This document shows positions 25,878 to 34,080 of a stretch of 64,000 bases of DNA, piece by piece (the stretch's first letter is position 1; the number at the start of each line of letters is the position of its first letter). The notes beneath the pieces are model-generated. The model did no database searches. It worked only from the letters and a program-made list of their open reading frames with translations, and was not told where the DNA came from. The stretch is from Anaerolineae bacterium (lineage in GTDB: Bacteria; Chloroflexota; Anaerolineae; Aggregatilineales; UBA2796): NCBI GenBank assembly GCA_019637615.1, contig JAHBVJ010000001.1, positions 453,132-517,131 on the forward strand. Direction: 5' to 3'. The position numbers and the translations under genes were made by a program.

Positions 25878-26167
25878 GCGCATCCTCTTTCATGACTACC
25901 TTGACGCAGCAAGTGATAAAAATTTAGGAATCTCTACAAGGCGAATACAAAGCTAGATGAATCGAGTAGGGAAAGCCTGATTTACAGCCACAAATATGCA
26001 GTGTGAGTTGCCATATACGCAGCAGGCAAGATCGCCCGATCTAGTCGCTGCATCTAGCGTGGCAAATCAGTGGAGATGGAGGAAAACTAAACTAGCATTC
26101 GTACCTGTATCTGCGGCTTAATGGCTTGAATCGATATCTTGATCGCCGCGTTAACTTAGCACAGCTT

Positions 26168-26193
26168 ACTTGACCCTTAGATCGGCGTCAAGT
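26168..26193. other. Short hairpin ahead of the repeat element
   Basis: ACTTGAC (26168-26174) pairs with GTCAAGT (26187-26193) around a 12-nt loop. The part of the gap from 25878 to 26167 holds nothing I can identify; the leftward promoter for the fructosamine-kinase-like gene must lie there but was not recognised. Confidence 0.3.
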
Positions 26194-26244
26194 TTGAATA
26201 TTGACCTGACTTCACCTGCACATCATGACGTTGAAAAATAGGCA

Positions 26245-26273
26245 TTGACTCCACTCGGATGTTCGTGTATAAT
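26245..26273 (+). promoter_or_regulatory. Promoter of repeat element copy 1
   Basis: TTGACT (26245-26250), 17-bp spacer, TATAAT (26268-26273). The whole 29-bp block matches the promoter blocks at 60589-60617 (24 of 29) and, on the other strand, 43187-43159 (about 20 of 29), including the spacer word CTCGGATGTTCGT shared with 60599-60611. Start near 26280. Confidence 0.62.
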
Positions 26274-26329
26274 TTTGCGTGCTAGGTATTCTGCGAGAGT
26301 CGCACATCCAGTGTTGTCATTGTCTCGCA

Positions 26330-26490
26330 ATGATCTGAATCAAGATTTCTTCTCGATTCGTAGCAGAAATGATCTGAATTAAGCAGACAAATCAGATCAT
26401 TTTCAGATCATCTGACCCTTCCTGACCCAATGCAAATGATCTGAATCTCCCGTGTCAAATGATCGATTCGATCATTGCAATGATCTGATT
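26330..26490 (+). repeat. ATGATCTGAAT inverted-repeat array (element copy 1)
   Basis: Direct copies of ATGATCTGAAT at 26330-26340, 26369-26379, 26436-26446 and 26480-26490 (last ends ATT), inverted copies at 26391-26400 and 26401-26411, and a palindrome AATGATCGA-T-TCGATCATT at 26458-26476. Copies at 26369/26391 and 26404/26436 can form two stems of 8-9 bp. The array begins about 50 nt after the promoter and is homologous to 42934-43100 on the other strand, loops included (for example TGACCCTTCCTGACCC). Confidence 0.85.
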
Positions 26491-26526
26491 CGAAAATAAC
26501 TTTCGGACTTTTGTTTCACAAATTTC

Positions 26527-26553
26527 GTTGGTGCTCACGTCATCATCACCAAC
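26527..26553 (+). other. Hairpin downstream of array copy 1
   Basis: GTTGGTG (26527-26533) pairs with CACCAAC (26547-26553). It could end or stabilise a transcript begun at about 26280. No U-tract follows. Confidence 0.3.
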
Positions 26554-26694
26554 AATCTACATGCGCATCGTCAAACACGAGTGTGATGGCAGTGATCCAT
26601 ACTAGCTTGTAGGCAGTCCCCTAAAAATTGGGCGAAACCTTCCCCACTATCTAGGCGTATTATGTGTATCTGGAAGTTTCACCAAATACTCATC

Positions 26695-26700
26695 TATAAT
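26695..26700 (+). promoter_or_regulatory. TATAAT box immediately before the 26714 gene
   Basis: A perfect TATAAT 14 bp ahead of the first possible ATG, without a good -35. If used, the mRNA would be nearly leaderless or would begin translation at ATG 26735. Confidence 0.33.
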
Positions 26701-26713
26701 TGAGTGACGAAAC

Positions 26714-27535
26714 ATGATGAATGGGGTAATGGGCATGAATTCTGCACGTCGTGGCACACGGGTGATGCTAGGCTTACTCGGAGTCGCCGTATTCTTTGTG
26801 GTTTTAGGCGGCCTAGCAGGCACAGTGCCGCCTGCCATTGCGCTGACGGCGGGGCTGGCCTATGCAGCCGTCGCCTTAGCAGTGTTTGCGAAGCTCGGCC
26901 CCAATTTCCTGCGGAATCGTCTGCAAGAATTCGGCCCTGCCGTCACCATTGCCAACCGCACGACAGCGGCTGGACGGCGGGCAGCGCAGCGCGCCCGTAA
27001 TCGAGGCGAGTTCAGCCTCGAAACGAACCTGCTGGACATCGGCTTGATGGTCAACGAACGTCGCCGTAATGGTCAGTTGGATCGGCATCTCGCGGAGTCG
27101 ATCTCGATGGATGCATCGGCGGTGCAGCCGTTCGTCAAACTCCATCTGAATCCGGGCACGGCGGAACGCTTGGCGCTCATTGAGTTCGAATTCTACGATC
27201 AATCTGGCAAGGTGCAGTTCAGCCATCAGCAAAAGCATTGGGTGCGCGATGGCGAGAATCTGATCGCGTGTGAGCAGCAGCTTCCCCTACGCGGCAATGA
27301 CGAACTTGGTCGCGCCGGGACGTGGGATTTGCGCGTCAAGGTAGATGGCACGTTAGCAGGTGTACACGGCTTCTCGATGCTGCCAGCGCAAGACACGGGT
27401 CGCCGTCTTGCTGAAGATGACGCTGTTGAGCAGCGCCGTGATCGCATGACCATCAGCAGTCCGGACGAAGACGACGCGCCTGTCAGCCTCGAAGAATTGC
27501 TCCGTGAACAAAAGCGTCGAAGTGGCTCCATGTAA
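26714..27535 (+). CDS. Hypothetical membrane protein, first of a tandem paralogous pair
   Basis: I know no named family for this 273-residue protein. It has two membrane helices near the N-terminus (about 18-60), a basic segment, then a cytosolic or outer beta-rich domain of about 150 residues and a charged end. It shares a layout and motifs with the next gene: LLDIGLMV (there LLDIGMLA), GTWDLRVKVDGTLAGVHGF (there GNWKLRISIGDQLLALHDF) and VSLEELL (there MSLDELI). Start is uncertain between ATG 26714, 26717 and 26735. It lies directly downstream of repeat element copy 1, in the same direction. Confidence 0.75.
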   Translation: MMNGVMGMNSARRGTRVMLGLLGVAVFFVVLGGLAGTVPPAIALTAGLAYAAVALAVFAKLGPNFLRNRLQEFGPAVTIANRTTAAGRRAAQRARNRGEFSLETNLLDIGLMVNERRRNGQLDRHLAESISMDASAVQPFVKLHLNPGTAERLALIEFEFYDQSGKVQFSHQQKHWVRDGENLIACEQQLPLRGNDELGRAGTWDLRVKVDGTLAGVHGFSMLPAQDTGRRLAEDDAVEQRRDRMTISSPDEDDAPVSLEELLREQKRRSGSM

Positions 27536-27615
27536 GGGGACATGATTGATCGGGCTGCCCAAATTACCTGAACCAGCTTCCGTATGAGTGTCACCGAAAC
27601 TTCCAGAGGAACACC

Positions 27616-28458
27616 ATGCGCTCTCAAAATTCAAATCTGCTAGGCTACATCGTCATCGGCGGTCTGATGCTCGCCGTGTTGATCAATATCTTCGACGCAC
27701 TGCTGCCGAGCGCTTTTGCTTTCTTAGTCGCGGCAGGCATCACGTGGTCATTCATTAATAATATGTCGCGCAATCAGCAGCGCCGCGCACAGAATCAGTC
27801 CCAGTCTGGGGATGCGCTTGACTATTTACCGTACCATTCGCCTTCCTCGCGCGAGAATTCCTCGGCGCAGCAGGTCGCGGATAAGGCGCTGCAAAAAGCT
27901 AACAATTCGCCGCACTCACGCGGTATTCGTCTGTTAGACATTGGCATGTTGGCCTATGATGGCGGCAAACAACCGAAAGTCACCCGCACGGAGACGGTAC
28001 CAGCCTCTGCTACGCATCTACGTCCGTACATGGTGATCAATTTCCCATACACGCGCAATGCGTTCGGTCGGATCACCTTCGAACTGTTGGATGATGACGA
28101 TCAAGTGCGTTTCGTCGCAGACCAGCGATATGAGGTCACGCCGGGGCAAAACTTCTTGACGCCGCAAAACTGGCTGCCGATGGGTGATGAAGAACCCGGT
28201 GGCAACTGGAAACTGCGTATCAGCATCGGGGATCAACTGCTGGCATTGCATGATTTCAAGATCACACCGGATGCTGGCGCTGCCTTCCGCACCTATCTCC
28301 GCCCCGATGGAGAGATCGACGAGTGGCTGGCGAAGTCCGCCGCTCAATCCGCGACGGAAAGCATGTCGCTCGATGAACTGATCGGGGATCAGGAGGAGAT
28401 TGACATCGACATGTTCCGCGAGTCCCAAGCGCAACGCCAGATCCGTGAACGCCGCTAA
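27616..28458 (+). CDS. Hypothetical membrane protein, second of a tandem paralogous pair
   Basis: The 280-residue paralogue of the preceding gene has two helices at about 8-50 (GYIVIGGLMLAVLINIFDALL, then AFAFLVAAGITWSFI), a Gln/Asn/Ser-rich stretch, and the same C-terminal domain with LLDIGMLAYDGG, a FGRITFELLDDDDQVRF strand pair and the closing GNWKLRISIGD hairpin. AGAGGA lies 7 nt before the ATG and the gap to the first gene is 80 bp, so they are probably co-transcribed. The domain looks like a beta sandwich; function is unknown. Confidence 0.8.
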   Translation: MRSQNSNLLGYIVIGGLMLAVLINIFDALLPSAFAFLVAAGITWSFINNMSRNQQRRAQNQSQSGDALDYLPYHSPSSRENSSAQQVADKALQKANNSPHSRGIRLLDIGMLAYDGGKQPKVTRTETVPASATHLRPYMVINFPYTRNAFGRITFELLDDDDQVRFVADQRYEVTPGQNFLTPQNWLPMGDEEPGGNWKLRISIGDQLLALHDFKITPDAGAAFRTYLRPDGEIDEWLAKSAAQSATESMSLDELIGDQEEIDIDMFRESQAQRQIRERR

Positions 28459-28509
28459 CAACTGGCGGATAGTTAGCGAAAGCGCGAACTTGGCACGCCC
28501 TGAATGACC

Positions 28510-29952
28510 TTACGGCGTGTTGGCCTGTTTGTCTAGATAGTCCCGCGCGGCTTTGTTCCGCTGCTTGACGTGATCGATCAATTCGGTCAGCGAGTTCTCA
28601 AAGGATTGAGGCGATTCAAGTGTGCTGTCGGCAGCTTGCGCACCACCATCCCCGACTACATAGGGCGCGATCAAGCTGTGCAGTGCCGATAAAGTGGTCT
28701 CCATCTTGGTCGGCTCGAACGCGGTTTTGATAGTGTCTTCGACGTAGGCCACGTACATCTTGCGGTAGACGGGGTCGTCCATCAGGTAGCGGATCAGAGG
28801 CCATGCTGGGCTGACTCGTGTGAGATCAAATGCACCGCTGTTGCTTCCACGCCGCCCACTGCGGCTGGTTAACGCCTCGTTGTTATCCCACGGAATCCAC
28901 GTCAGGCGTCCAGTCTCGGGATCGTTATAGAGGTAGTAGTTATGCGCCATTACGCCATACACATCCCAGTTCTGGATCACGGTGTTGACGGCTAACCAGT
29001 GGATAAATTCATCGACATTCAGCACCGATTCGAGTTGTGTACGCCATGCTGCCGGATCAGTCGTGCGGGTGCTGGTATGTAATACATCGAACAGCGCGAG
29101 GATGTCACTGAAGTTCGCCTCATCCTCGTTGGTTTCCTTCGAGAACGACGCTTCATCGAAGCTGCCCGCTTGGAAGCTCGCGCCTGCTCCTTCTGGTTTA
29201 TAGAGATTCCCGCTGTCGTCGCTGAACTGCGTTTTGATCACGGTATCTTCGATCACTTCAACCGCCGTATACAGGCCGATGTAAACGGGGCCGTTGCCAT
29301 AATCCATCGTGACGGCGTAGAAGGCCGTGTGGGCGGCGGGGATACCTGCTTCGCGGAAAATATCAGCGGCGACTTTTTCGTGTAGATAGGAGGTATCGCG
29401 GAAGTTACTAGAAAAACTCAGTTCGTCGAAGCCATAAAAGCGCTGATTCTTGATGGCGGGGAAGTCATCTTCGAACTTGTCGAAGTTCAGCTTGAATCCT
29501 AGCTTGAGCGAGCCGCTGCTCCATGCGCCCGCCAAGCTTGAATTGCCCTTGTAGCGCATCCCGACATTCGCCCAGGTCTTGCCGTTGAAGCTGATGTCCG
29601 CTGGTATCCAGATGGGATTTGCTTCGGTGAAGTCGCCGCCACCAACGCCTCCTTCTCCACCACCACCGGGAAAGTCGCCACCGCCGGGGCGTCGTGTCCC
29701 TGCGCCGAATTTGCCGAACAGGGCGGTCAGGTCGTCTTGCATCGCTTGCCAATGCTTGGCATCAATGGTGATGGTGATAGTGTTGACTGCGTTCTGCGGA
29801 AAAACAACCTCATAATTGAGCGGATCGTCCTTGTGGGCTGATTTGCTCTCCAACGGGCGCGTGACAGAGGCGTTCGCCAGTGATGCGCTGCTGGTGGTGA
29901 GGAAGACAAGCACGAGTACGCACAGCCTTCGTAAGGATTTTCTGTTGTGCAT
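28510..29952 (-). CDS. Secreted CotH kinase family protein
   Basis: The 480-residue protein has a signal peptide (LCVLVLVFLTTSSASLANA) and the CotH domain: VGMRYKGNSSLAG, SLKLGFKLNFDKF, YGFDELSFSSNFRDTSYLHEKVAADIF, GLYTAVEVIEDTVI, the active-site region NLYKPEG and the YLYNDPETGRLTWIPWDNNEAL segment with the Mg-binding acidic residues. CotH in Bacillus is an atypical protein kinase of spore coat. A Gly-rich loop lies at about 85-105. With the DUF4956 and VTC genes just upstream it forms a cluster known from many bacteria, where CotH is thought to act on surface proteins in connection with polyphosphate or cell-envelope polymers. Confidence 0.9.
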   Translation of the reverse strand: MHNRKSLRRLCVLVLVFLTTSSASLANASVTRPLESKSAHKDDPLNYEVVFPQNAVNTITITIDAKHWQAMQDDLTALFGKFGAGTRRPGGGDFPGGGGEGGVGGGDFTEANPIWIPADISFNGKTWANVGMRYKGNSSLAGAWSSGSLKLGFKLNFDKFEDDFPAIKNQRFYGFDELSFSSNFRDTSYLHEKVAADIFREAGIPAAHTAFYAVTMDYGNGPVYIGLYTAVEVIEDTVIKTQFSDDSGNLYKPEGAGASFQAGSFDEASFSKETNEDEANFSDILALFDVLHTSTRTTDPAAWRTQLESVLNVDEFIHWLAVNTVIQNWDVYGVMAHNYYLYNDPETGRLTWIPWDNNEALTSRSGRRGSNSGAFDLTRVSPAWPLIRYLMDDPVYRKMYVAYVEDTIKTAFEPTKMETTLSALHSLIAPYVVGDGGAQAADSTLESPQSFENSLTELIDHVKQRNKAARDYLDKQANTP

Positions 29953-29975
29953 CGCTGGCCTTCTCCATGATCGGA

Positions 29976-30620
29976 CTAATCATCGTAGGAGTCGTTTGTT
30001 TGGCTGGTGCTACCGTTCGCGACATAGCTTACCAGTCCTTGCTTAACCACCCGCGCATCGTAGTAGATTTTGAGTTCGGCGGTATCACGCAGGAAATTTA
30101 GCCGACCGATCTCCACGCGGTTGATCGGTAATCCGGTGCGTTGCCGTAAATCCTCCAAGAGCAGTGTAGCATTTTCGGGGCGGATCATATCGATGCGCTC
30201 ATAGGTGATGTGTTTATGAGTATCGTACTGGAAGCCCCACCCATTTTCAAGTACATAAAGGATGACGATGACTGTGAGATTCATGGCAGCGAACACAGCA
30301 TATTGTTGCGCCCGCAAGAGCAATGAGTTAAGCACGGATAGCGCGATGAGGACGAATAGGTACGTCATTTCGCGGATCGGGATGGTGTCCGTTCGGTAGC
30401 GGAGGATGGAAAAGATGGCGAACAGACCGAACCCGACTCCCACGCTGATCTCGGTGCTGTTGAGCAGACCCATCACGAAGAAAATGATCACGTTGAAGGC
30501 GAAAAACGTGAATACGTAGTCTTTGTCGCGCTGACGTGGATAGTAGATAAAACGAATGATGACGATGACCATCACAAGGTTGAGCGTAAAGCCAACCGCT
30601 AACTCAATAAGCGAATTCAC
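29976..30620 (-). CDS. DUF4956 integral membrane protein
   Basis: The 214-residue protein has about four membrane helices in its first 130 residues (LAVGFTLNLVMVIVIIRFIYY, VIIFFVMGLL, GFGLFAIFSILRYRT, EMTYLFVLIALSVLNSLLL) and a cytosolic C-terminal domain (ERIDMIRPENATLLLEDLRQ). The FAIFSILRYRTDTIPIREMTY block is the DUF4956 signature. GTG 30620 overlaps the VTC gene by 17 nt, so translation is coupled. Function unknown; the strict pairing with VTC proteins suggests a membrane partner of the polyphosphate polymerase. Confidence 0.92.
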   Translation of the reverse strand: MNSLIELAVGFTLNLVMVIVIIRFIYYPRQRDKDYVFTFFAFNVIIFFVMGLLNSTEISVGVGFGLFAIFSILRYRTDTIPIREMTYLFVLIALSVLNSLLLRAQQYAVFAAMNLTVIVILYVLENGWGFQYDTHKHITYERIDMIRPENATLLLEDLRQRTGLPINRVEIGRLNFLRDTAELKIYYDARVVKQGLVSYVANGSTSQTNDSYDD

Positions 30621-31434
30621 GTTCGAATTCCCCCTGCATGATTTTGTTGACCTGTCGAATCTGAGCCTTGAAGTTGTTCAGCTTCATGGGCTTATAGAGC
30701 GAATACACACCTGCCGTATACTTGCTGTACGACATCGGGCGGATGCCGAGCCGCCGCATGTGCTGAATGAACTCCGAATCCTGCGACAAGCGCGCCTGTT
30801 TGACTTCGACAATCACCAGACCGGGCAGCATGGTGCAATCATCTCGCCAACCAAACTCGACATTGGTATCGATGGTGACGCGTTCGGGGCGGTGCCGACT
30901 GACCAGTGTAATGCGCGTATAGTGGTTCCATAGTTTTGGTTCCAACTCGCGCGGGTCGAACGGCGTATGCTCTCCGATAAATTCCATCGATTGCCCCCTG
31001 AGACGTGTCTCAATGTCAGGGATCGGCAGCCGGGTTTTGACCGTGCGCTTCCGGTTGGTGTGATGTTTGACCTCTAAAAACGCGAGGTCAGAATCGAGGT
31101 ATCTACGGGCACGCACCTTGTAGCGTGAAGCGACGCCGTTATGATGCTGTCGATAAATGGTGAAATCACGCGTATCAAAATATAGGGTCTGGTAAGCGTG
31201 CAAACGTGCCGTATGGATGGTGAGGACGCGATAATCACGCTCGACGTTTGGCAGGATGGCATAGAGCTGATGCAGCCCGATGATGTACTTTGTATCTACA
31301 CGGTCAAGCAGCGCCGCATCCTGAAGTTCAGTCAGGTCGAACGGCTCGAACCGCACAAGTTCAGAATGTAATGGGCTACAGTCTGCATTAGCCGCCCTGA
31401 CCGACCTGGGAATTGACTTCATTGTAAGATTCAT
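30604..31434 (-). CDS. VTC-domain polyphosphate polymerase family protein
   Basis: The 276-residue protein has the tunnel-fold VTC core with its basic and acidic residues: LLDRVDTKYIIG at about 42-53, YFDTRDFTIYRQHHNG, SRYKVRARRY, FLEVKHHTNRKRTVKTR, ERVTIDTNVEFG and LVIVEVK. In yeast Vtc4 this fold makes polyphosphate from ATP; bacterial members are annotated as polyphosphate polymerase by homology. It lacks an SPX domain and membrane helices. GAGG lies 6 nt before ATG 31434. First gene of the VTC-DUF4956-CotH operon. Confidence 0.92.
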   Translation of the reverse strand: MNLTMKSIPRSVRAANADCSPLHSELVRFEPFDLTELQDAALLDRVDTKYIIGLHQLYAILPNVERDYRVLTIHTARLHAYQTLYFDTRDFTIYRQHHNGVASRYKVRARRYLDSDLAFLEVKHHTNRKRTVKTRLPIPDIETRLRGQSMEFIGEHTPFDPRELEPKLWNHYTRITLVSRHRPERVTIDTNVEFGWRDDCTMLPGLVIVEVKQARLSQDSEFIQHMRRLGIRPMSYSKYTAGVYSLYKPMKLNNFKAQIRQVNKIMQGEFEREFAY

Positions 31435-31648
31435 GTGTCCTCAGTCAAAACTGCATTCCATTCTATTGTTAAACCATAATGCAAACTTGTTCACAAATTA
31501 TGCAGGTATCCTTAACACAAGCTTAAATATCGGAGGCGGAAAACCGTCTGCGATCGCTCATGGACTTTTCAGGAATTATGATGGAGATCGCGGTTACGCT
31601 AGGGCGACACTGTATGGGCGAACGACGCGCAATAAAGGATGACTGCCG

Positions 31649-32758
31649 ATGAAACGTCTATTGATCGGGATCGCGTTGCTGCTGACTGCGCTAGTCCCTG
31701 CTGAACCGGCGGCTAATGCGCAAACCGCGTTGCCACTGAACAACATCCGGCTTCCGGCGGGCTTCAAGATTGAAGTGTACGCCAGCGGCATCCCTAACGC
31801 GCGGTCGATGACATTTGGTGCAAATGGCACTCTGTTTGTCGGATCGCGTTCGGCGGGCAAAGTCTACGCTGTGACGGGCGGACTCGGTGCGACGAAGGTC
31901 AGCGTCATCGCCAGCGGCTTGAACCAGCCGAACGGTGTGGCCTTCCGCGATGGCGCATTGTATGTGGCAGAACAAACCCGCGTGATCCGTTTCGACAATA
32001 TCGAGGCCAACCTAGCCAAGCCGCCGCGCCCCGTCGTGGTCAACGCCAATTTCCCATCGCAATCGCTGCACGGCTGGAAGTTCATCAAGTTCGGCCCCGA
32101 TGGTAAGCTGTACGTCCCTGTTGGTGCGCCGTGCAACATTTGCCAGATGAACCTGAACGTCTACGGCACCATCATGCGTATGAACCCCGATGGCAGCGGC
32201 TTGGAAGTCTATGCAACGGGCATCCGCAATACGGTGGGCTTTGATTGGAATCCGAGCACGGGCGCTTTATGGTTCACCGACAACGGCATCGACACACTTG
32301 GCGATGATATTCCTCCGGATGAACTCAATCAGGCCGCGCAAGCTGGCATGAATTTCGGCTTCCCCTTCTGTCACGGTGGCGTCATCGTTGATCGGCAGTT
32401 TGGGGCGGGTCACACTTGTACGGAATTCACACCGCCTGTACAAGCTCTTGGCGCACATGTCGCCGCGTTGGGGATGCGCTTTTATACTGGCAGCATGTTC
32501 CCTGTTGAATACCAGAATCAGATATTTATCGCGGAACATGGTTCGGAGTCGCGTAGTGTTCCAGACGGCTATCGTGTGACGCTAGTACGACTTGATGGCA
32601 GCGGTCGCGCCGTATCCTACGAAAGCTTCGCGGAGGGTTGGCTACAGGGCAATACCGCGTGGGGACGTCCGGTCGATGTGCAAGTGATGGCGGATGGATC
32701 ACTGCTCGTCTCCGATGACCGTGCGGGTGCGATTTACCGCATCAGCTATGGACAGTAG
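31649..32758 (+). CDS. Secreted PQQ-dependent sugar dehydrogenase family protein (sorbosone dehydrogenase-like)
   Basis: The 369-residue protein has a signal peptide (LLIGIALLLTALVPAEPAANA) and a six-bladed propeller of the soluble glucose/L-sorbosone dehydrogenase family: IRLPAGFKIEVYASGIPNAR, the GLNQPNGVAFRDGALYVAE blade, LHGWKFIKFGPDGKLYVPVG, IRNTVGFDWNPSTGALWFTDN and IFIAEHGS. Family members oxidise sugars with PQQ and Ca2+ outside the cell. The 214-bp gap before it (31435-31648) is AT-rich and contains divergent promoters I could not resolve. SD AAAGGATG lies 9 nt before the ATG. Confidence 0.87.
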   Translation: MKRLLIGIALLLTALVPAEPAANAQTALPLNNIRLPAGFKIEVYASGIPNARSMTFGANGTLFVGSRSAGKVYAVTGGLGATKVSVIASGLNQPNGVAFRDGALYVAEQTRVIRFDNIEANLAKPPRPVVVNANFPSQSLHGWKFIKFGPDGKLYVPVGAPCNICQMNLNVYGTIMRMNPDGSGLEVYATGIRNTVGFDWNPSTGALWFTDNGIDTLGDDIPPDELNQAAQAGMNFGFPFCHGGVIVDRQFGAGHTCTEFTPPVQALGAHVAALGMRFYTGSMFPVEYQNQIFIAEHGSESRSVPDGYRVTLVRLDGSGRAVSYESFAEGWLQGNTAWGRPVDVQVMADGSLLVSDDRAGAIYRISYGQ

Positions 32759-32825
32759 ACGTCACAAGTATTTACGCATGATCGGATGCGTCTTAACATC
32801 GTGGCAGAAATTCACTGGCGTGCTC

Positions 32826-32831
32826 TATAAT
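32826..32831 (+). promoter_or_regulatory. TATAAT box before the AstE/AspA-like gene
   Basis: Perfect -10 hexamer 45 bp ahead of the GTG start; no convincing -35 at 16-18 bp. Confidence 0.33.
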
Positions 32832-32875
32832 TCCCCCTCATGATTGGTCGTCCTAGCTAACATCAAGGGGGATTC

Positions 32876-33985
32876 GTGAAGACCGGATTGCGCATAGGCA
32901 CCGCACAAGGCAGAGCAGGCGAGATCACCTACGGCACATTCGAAGGCGTGCAAATGCCGACGGGCAGCAGTGACGATCTCCCGGTGATCATTGCGCAGGG
33001 CAAACGCGAAGGCCCCGTATTGTGGGTAACGGCCTCGATTCATGGCAATGAATATACAGGCATCAGCGCTATTCATCGCCTAATCACCCCTGCACTTGTT
33101 AGCGATCTGCGCGGTGCGGTGATAGCCATCCCTACCCTGAATCCGGCAGGGTTACGCGTGGGTGAGCGCCGCGCCTATTACCTGAAGAATCAAGATCCCA
33201 ACCGCTTGTTTCCCGCAGGCAGCAAGAAAGTGCCGAGTCTGGTCGGGTTGCCAAGTGATCCGGAACCGATCTCGGCGCTTGAAAACGTCTATAAGCATCT
33301 CTTCGAAAAGATGGTGGAAACCGCCGATTATCTGATCGATCTCCATAATTATTCGCTGAACTCGCTGCCGTTCTCCTTCCGCGATCCGATTGGCTACGCA
33401 GATGAGCACGATAAAGCGACGGCACGTCAGTTACAAACCGTGATGGACGGGGTGCTAAAGGCGTTCGGGCACACTATCATCAATGAATACGCCACAGCAG
33501 ACTATCTAAAGCGCAATCTACATCGTTCGGTCAGTGGCTCCGTCTTGAATATGGCGCGTATCCCAGCGTTTACGGTCGAGCTTGGTGGCTATCTCAGTGT
33601 TGATCCTGCCATTGTGGCAGCGTGCTGCGCGGGCATTCGCAATGTGATGCGCTTCGGTGGGATGCTAGAAGGCCCGATGGAACCTATTACGGACATCAAC
33701 ATCCTGACGCCCAGTTATCCTATCCGCCGGATACAACATCCATACGCCCCCCAAAGCGGTATCATGTCCCACTTCGTCAAATCGGGCGATCCGGTCAAGC
33801 GTGGGGAGGCGATTGGACGTCTAACCGATATTTGGGGGCGACCTATTGGGGTCAATGACGGCTTGATCAAAACCGAGCATGACGGCTATGTGCTAGGCGT
33901 TTCGCAAGGCGCGGCGTTTTATCAAGGCGAGTCGCTGCTCAGTCTTGCCATTCGCGATGATACTGACCTGCTAGTCCCATTCTGA
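32876..33985 (+). CDS. Succinylglutamate desuccinylase/aspartoacylase family (M14-like) hydrolase
   Basis: The 369-residue protein has the zinc carboxypeptidase-like domain of the AstE/AspA family: ASIHGNEYTG with the HxxE metal ligands, IPTLNPAGLRVGERRAY, DPNRLFPAG with substrate-binding Asn-Arg, DLHNYS with the third ligand His, and a C-terminal beta domain (SGIMSHFVKSGDPVKRGEAIG). Family enzymes cleave N-acyl amino acids or related amides; many uncharacterised members occur in environmental bacteria. GTG start with AAGGGGG 4 nt upstream. Confidence 0.9.
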   Translation: MKTGLRIGTAQGRAGEITYGTFEGVQMPTGSSDDLPVIIAQGKREGPVLWVTASIHGNEYTGISAIHRLITPALVSDLRGAVIAIPTLNPAGLRVGERRAYYLKNQDPNRLFPAGSKKVPSLVGLPSDPEPISALENVYKHLFEKMVETADYLIDLHNYSLNSLPFSFRDPIGYADEHDKATARQLQTVMDGVLKAFGHTIINEYATADYLKRNLHRSVSGSVLNMARIPAFTVELGGYLSVDPAIVAACCAGIRNVMRFGGMLEGPMEPITDINILTPSYPIRRIQHPYAPQSGIMSHFVKSGDPVKRGEAIGRLTDIWGRPIGVNDGLIKTEHDGYVLGVSQGAAFYQGESLLSLAIRDDTDLLVPF

Positions 33986-34080
33986 CGCGCACAACGATTA
34001 TCCTACGCGTCGCCATCCACAGAGACTTTGGCTGTTAGACTGTGTAACTGACCTTGTAAATACCTGTTAGGAGGTCAGTG

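Noticed and set aside
26330..26490. CRISPR array
   Set aside because: Repeats are 11 bp, occur in both orientations, and spacers are of uneven length and conserved between loci; no cas genes are present.
26330..26490. DnaA-box cluster or plasmid iteron origin
   Set aside because: The words do not match TTATNCACA, there is no dnaA or rep gene, and the same structure occurs at three separate loci after promoters.
32799..32823. Sigma54 promoter (TGGCA...TGC)
   Set aside because: Spacing between the GG and GC elements is wrong and no enhancer-binding protein gene is near.
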